Origin: Anaerolineae bacterium
GTDB taxonomy: Bacteria > Chloroflexota > Anaerolineae > Aggregatilineales > Aggregatilineaceae
Assembly: GCA_023382715.1 (NCBI GenBank)
Contig: JAHDWP010000028.1
Coordinates: 1 to 45,282, forward strand
Length of the DNA: 45,282 bases
Reading direction: 5' to 3'
In this document: positions 44,939-45,282 of the stretch, one piece after another
Layout of the letters: the number at the start of each line of letters is the position of its first letter
How positions within the stretch are numbered: position 1 is the first letter of the stretch
Notes under the pieces: model-generated
Seen by the model: the letters and a program-made list of their open reading frames with translations, nothing else
Database searches by the model: none
What the model was told of the DNA's origin: nothing
Translations under genes and position numbers: made by a program

Positions 44939-45282
44939 CGCAAAGGCCGACAGCGACTCGCCGGGCGCCGAGCATTTACCTCACCCCCAGCCGCGCTGCG
45001 CTTGGCTTGCCCCCTCTCCATCTGCGTGGAGAGGGGGCGGTGAGGCGCGTCAGCGCCGAGCGGGGGTGAGGTCAACCCGGGCGCGGCAGAGCAGCGCCCC
45101 TACCGCCTGACAGGTTTTGCGCGCACCCGGCGTGCGGGATGCGCGCAAAGGCTGGCGCCGAGCATTTACCTCACCCCCAGCCTCGCTACGCTCGGCTTGC
45201 CCCCTCTCCGCGTGTGGAGAGGGGGCAGTGAGGCGCGTCAGCGCCGAGCGGGGGTGAGGTCAACCCGGGCGCGGCAGAGCAG
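44939..45282. repeat. Tandem pair of family-A elements at the window end
   Basis: Copy one spans about 44939-45097 and copy two about 45137-45282, running off the window. Both read gcgcgcaaagg, gcgccgagcatttacctcac, ccccctctcc.../...ggagagggggc, cgtcagcgccgagcgggggt, gaggtcaacccgggcgcggc. Copy one has an extra gacagcgactcgccggg. No gene is seen beyond 44784. Confidence 0.8.

Noticed and set aside
42727-45069. A 780-codon + strand frame opposite RNase J and the cold-shock-like gene
   Set aside because: RNase J motifs on the minus strand are unambiguous; the + frame reads on into family-A repeat DNA.
1-45282. CRISPR arrays
   Set aside because: The repeats are dispersed, palindromic and differently spaced; none forms a regular repeat-spacer array and no cas gene is present.
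1-45282. tRNA or rRNA genes
   Set aside because: No cloverleaf with a T-loop GGTTCRA motif or conserved rRNA sequence was noticed in the intergenic spaces.

Overview
The window is a chromosomal segment of a very GC-rich bacterium, most likely a member of the Chloroflexota (Anaerolineae-like). This is inferred from the gene set: an R3H-domain SpoIIIAA-like ATPase, RNase J, several GT39-type membrane glycosyltransferases with extra C-terminal beta domains, a DUF3160 protein with an SH3b domain, a Thr/Pro-rich surface protein, and a LytR-CpsA-Psr protein. No rRNA, tRNA, CRISPR array, phage gene or transposase was found. I recognise 36 protein genes.

Layout. 0.3-2.9 kb (+): nitrilase-type amidohydrolase, MDR dehydrogenase, LysE exporter. 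3.3-4.7 kb (-): Na+-coupled NSS transporter with a CRP-type box upstream. 5.3-11.5 kb: a small anchored protein (+), then on the minus strand an NAD-dependent epimerase-like protein, a DUF6512-like membrane protein, a GT39 transferase and a membrane-anchored glycoside hydrolase. 11.7-13.4 kb (-): a two-gene module, a small membrane protein followed by a HExxH zincin-like protein with a C-terminal cysteine cluster. 13.5-17.0 kb (-): YceI-like protein, Thr/Pro-rich surface protein and a membrane coiled-coil protein with a helix-hairpin-helix domain. 17.5-21.5 kb (+): GNAT-like protein, R3H ATPase, small anchored protein and thymidylate kinase. 21.6-23.6 kb (-): flavin monooxygenase-like protein and Hsp20. 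24.4-28.9 kb: MBL-fold protein and a small conserved protein (+), FmdB zinc ribbon (-), xylulokinase (+) and a two-TM coiled-coil protein (-). 29.6-32.6 kb: divergent glycosyltransferases. 32.8-38.8 kb (+): DUF3160, a secreted SH3b protein and LCP. 39.2-44.8 kb: DUF692-like TIM barrel (+), then on the minus strand metallophosphoesterase, YkvA/DUF1232, MFS transporter, RNase J and a divergent cold-shock-domain protein.

Two broad themes recur. First, much of the window is envelope biology: glycosyltransferases, glycosidase, LCP, SH3b and Thr/Pro-rich proteins, exporters. Second, nearly every intergenic space is filled with short non-coding palindromic elements of at least four families. Copies occur in both orientations, some in tandem, and several extend into genes: one lies in frame inside a glycosyltransferase, and three supply the C-terminus or the stop codon of a neighbouring gene.

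The most unusual candidates are the zincin/small-membrane-protein module at 11.7-13.4 kb, the palindromic-element network, and the cold-shock-like gene with tandem LacI/PurR-type boxes just downstream of its predicted promoter. All family names come from motif recognition by eye. No database search, GC computation or structure prediction was run.
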